In this document: one piece after another, positions 41,959 to 42,183 of the stretch | How positions within the stretch are numbered: position 1 is the stretch's first letter | Layout: the number at the start of each line of letters is the position of its first letter | Assembly: GCA_022648545.1 (NCBI GenBank) | Contig: JALCMP010000018.1 | Location: 1-42,183, forward strand | Reading direction: 5' to 3' | DNA: 42,183 nt | Source of the DNA: Bacteroidales bacterium | GTDB taxonomy: Bacteria; Bacteroidota; Bacteroidia; Bacteroidales; UBA932 | Notes under the pieces: generated by a model | Told to the model about the DNA's origin: nothing | Database searches by the model: none | What the model saw: only the letters and a program-made list of their open reading frames with translations | Translations under genes and position numbers: made by a program

Positions 41959-42183
41959 AATTATTCGACTTTTGGTTTTCTGTTGCAAGATACGAATTCT
42001 ATTTATAATTATTATAATCTTACGGCGTGCAACCGTTTTTTTACTGTTCAAATTATTATTTGACGGCTCATAATTATTTTATATCTACAGATCAGTGTAT
42101 CATATAGATTTGCATAAAAAATGAAGCAAATAATATTTCTTTTTCTGATTACCCATGGGAGATGGGTTATGAAGGGAACTCAT
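41959..42183. other. Non-coding stretch at the right edge
   Basis: AT-rich DNA upstream of the DoxX gene. I see no ORF with support, no hairpin with a T-tract and no exact promoter box. It presumably holds the DoxX promoter. Confidence 0.4.

Overview
The window reads as a chromosomal piece of an AT-rich Bacteroidota, most likely order Bacteroidales and probably an anaerobic glycan degrader. The basis is a hybrid two-component system, a SusC/SusD pair with neighbouring lipoproteins, promoters of the Bacteroidota type (TAnnTTTG at -7, sometimes with TTG about 19-20 nt upstream), little use of Shine-Dalgarno sequences, and anaerobe-type genes such as the DUF134/NifX/MinD-ferredoxin cluster. I cannot name the genus.

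Layout. 1-2064: C-terminal part of a hybrid sensor/AraC regulator cut by the window edge. 2182-3441: a CRISPR array of 20 repeats and 19 spacers, probably transcribed leftwards from a leader at about 3442-3580, with no cas gene in view. 3777-4311: a non-coding stretch with five copies of a 10-mer (GTCAGGATGC) and a short transposase-like helix-turn-helix remnant. 4377-10915: housekeeping genes (pgk, mdh, SIMPL protein, metY, a ferritin-like/VIT transporter) plus a decayed double-transglutaminase pseudogene. 11016-13049: a radical SAM/SPASM enzyme and TetR regulator operon with a perfect palindromic operator.

13160-33371 is the centre of the window. A leftward operon (DeoR-type repressor, EamA transporter, APH-fold sugar kinase) faces a secreted amidohydrolase and then a ten-gene rightward operon: AgaS-type isomerase, GatZ/KbaZ-like protein, PfkB kinase, two tandem GH36-like lipoproteins, SusC, SusD, a PKD lipoprotein, a DUF4874/DUF4832 lipoprotein and a purple-acid-phosphatase-like enzyme. 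Read together, this is a polysaccharide utilisation locus whose cytoplasmic half handles galactosamine through tagatose phosphates, so alpha-linked GalNAc or GalN is the best guess for the target. No cytoplasmic GalNAc-6-phosphate deacetylase is present. With the secreted amidohydrolase, this suggests that deacetylation may happen outside the cytoplasm before a GH36 galactosaminidase acts (hypothesis).

33368-35199: DUF3467 protein and a secreted alpha/beta hydrolase, leftward. 35287-38212: a compact operon of DUF134 regulator, two NifX/NifB-C-like proteins and two MinD-type ATPases carrying ferredoxin inserts, behind a clear promoter that contains a 7+4+7 palindrome. 38221-41958: an unrecognised protein, tRNA-Ser(CGA) with terminator, an LtaS-like membrane phosphotransferase/sulfatase and a DoxX protein. 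41959-42183 holds nothing I can identify.
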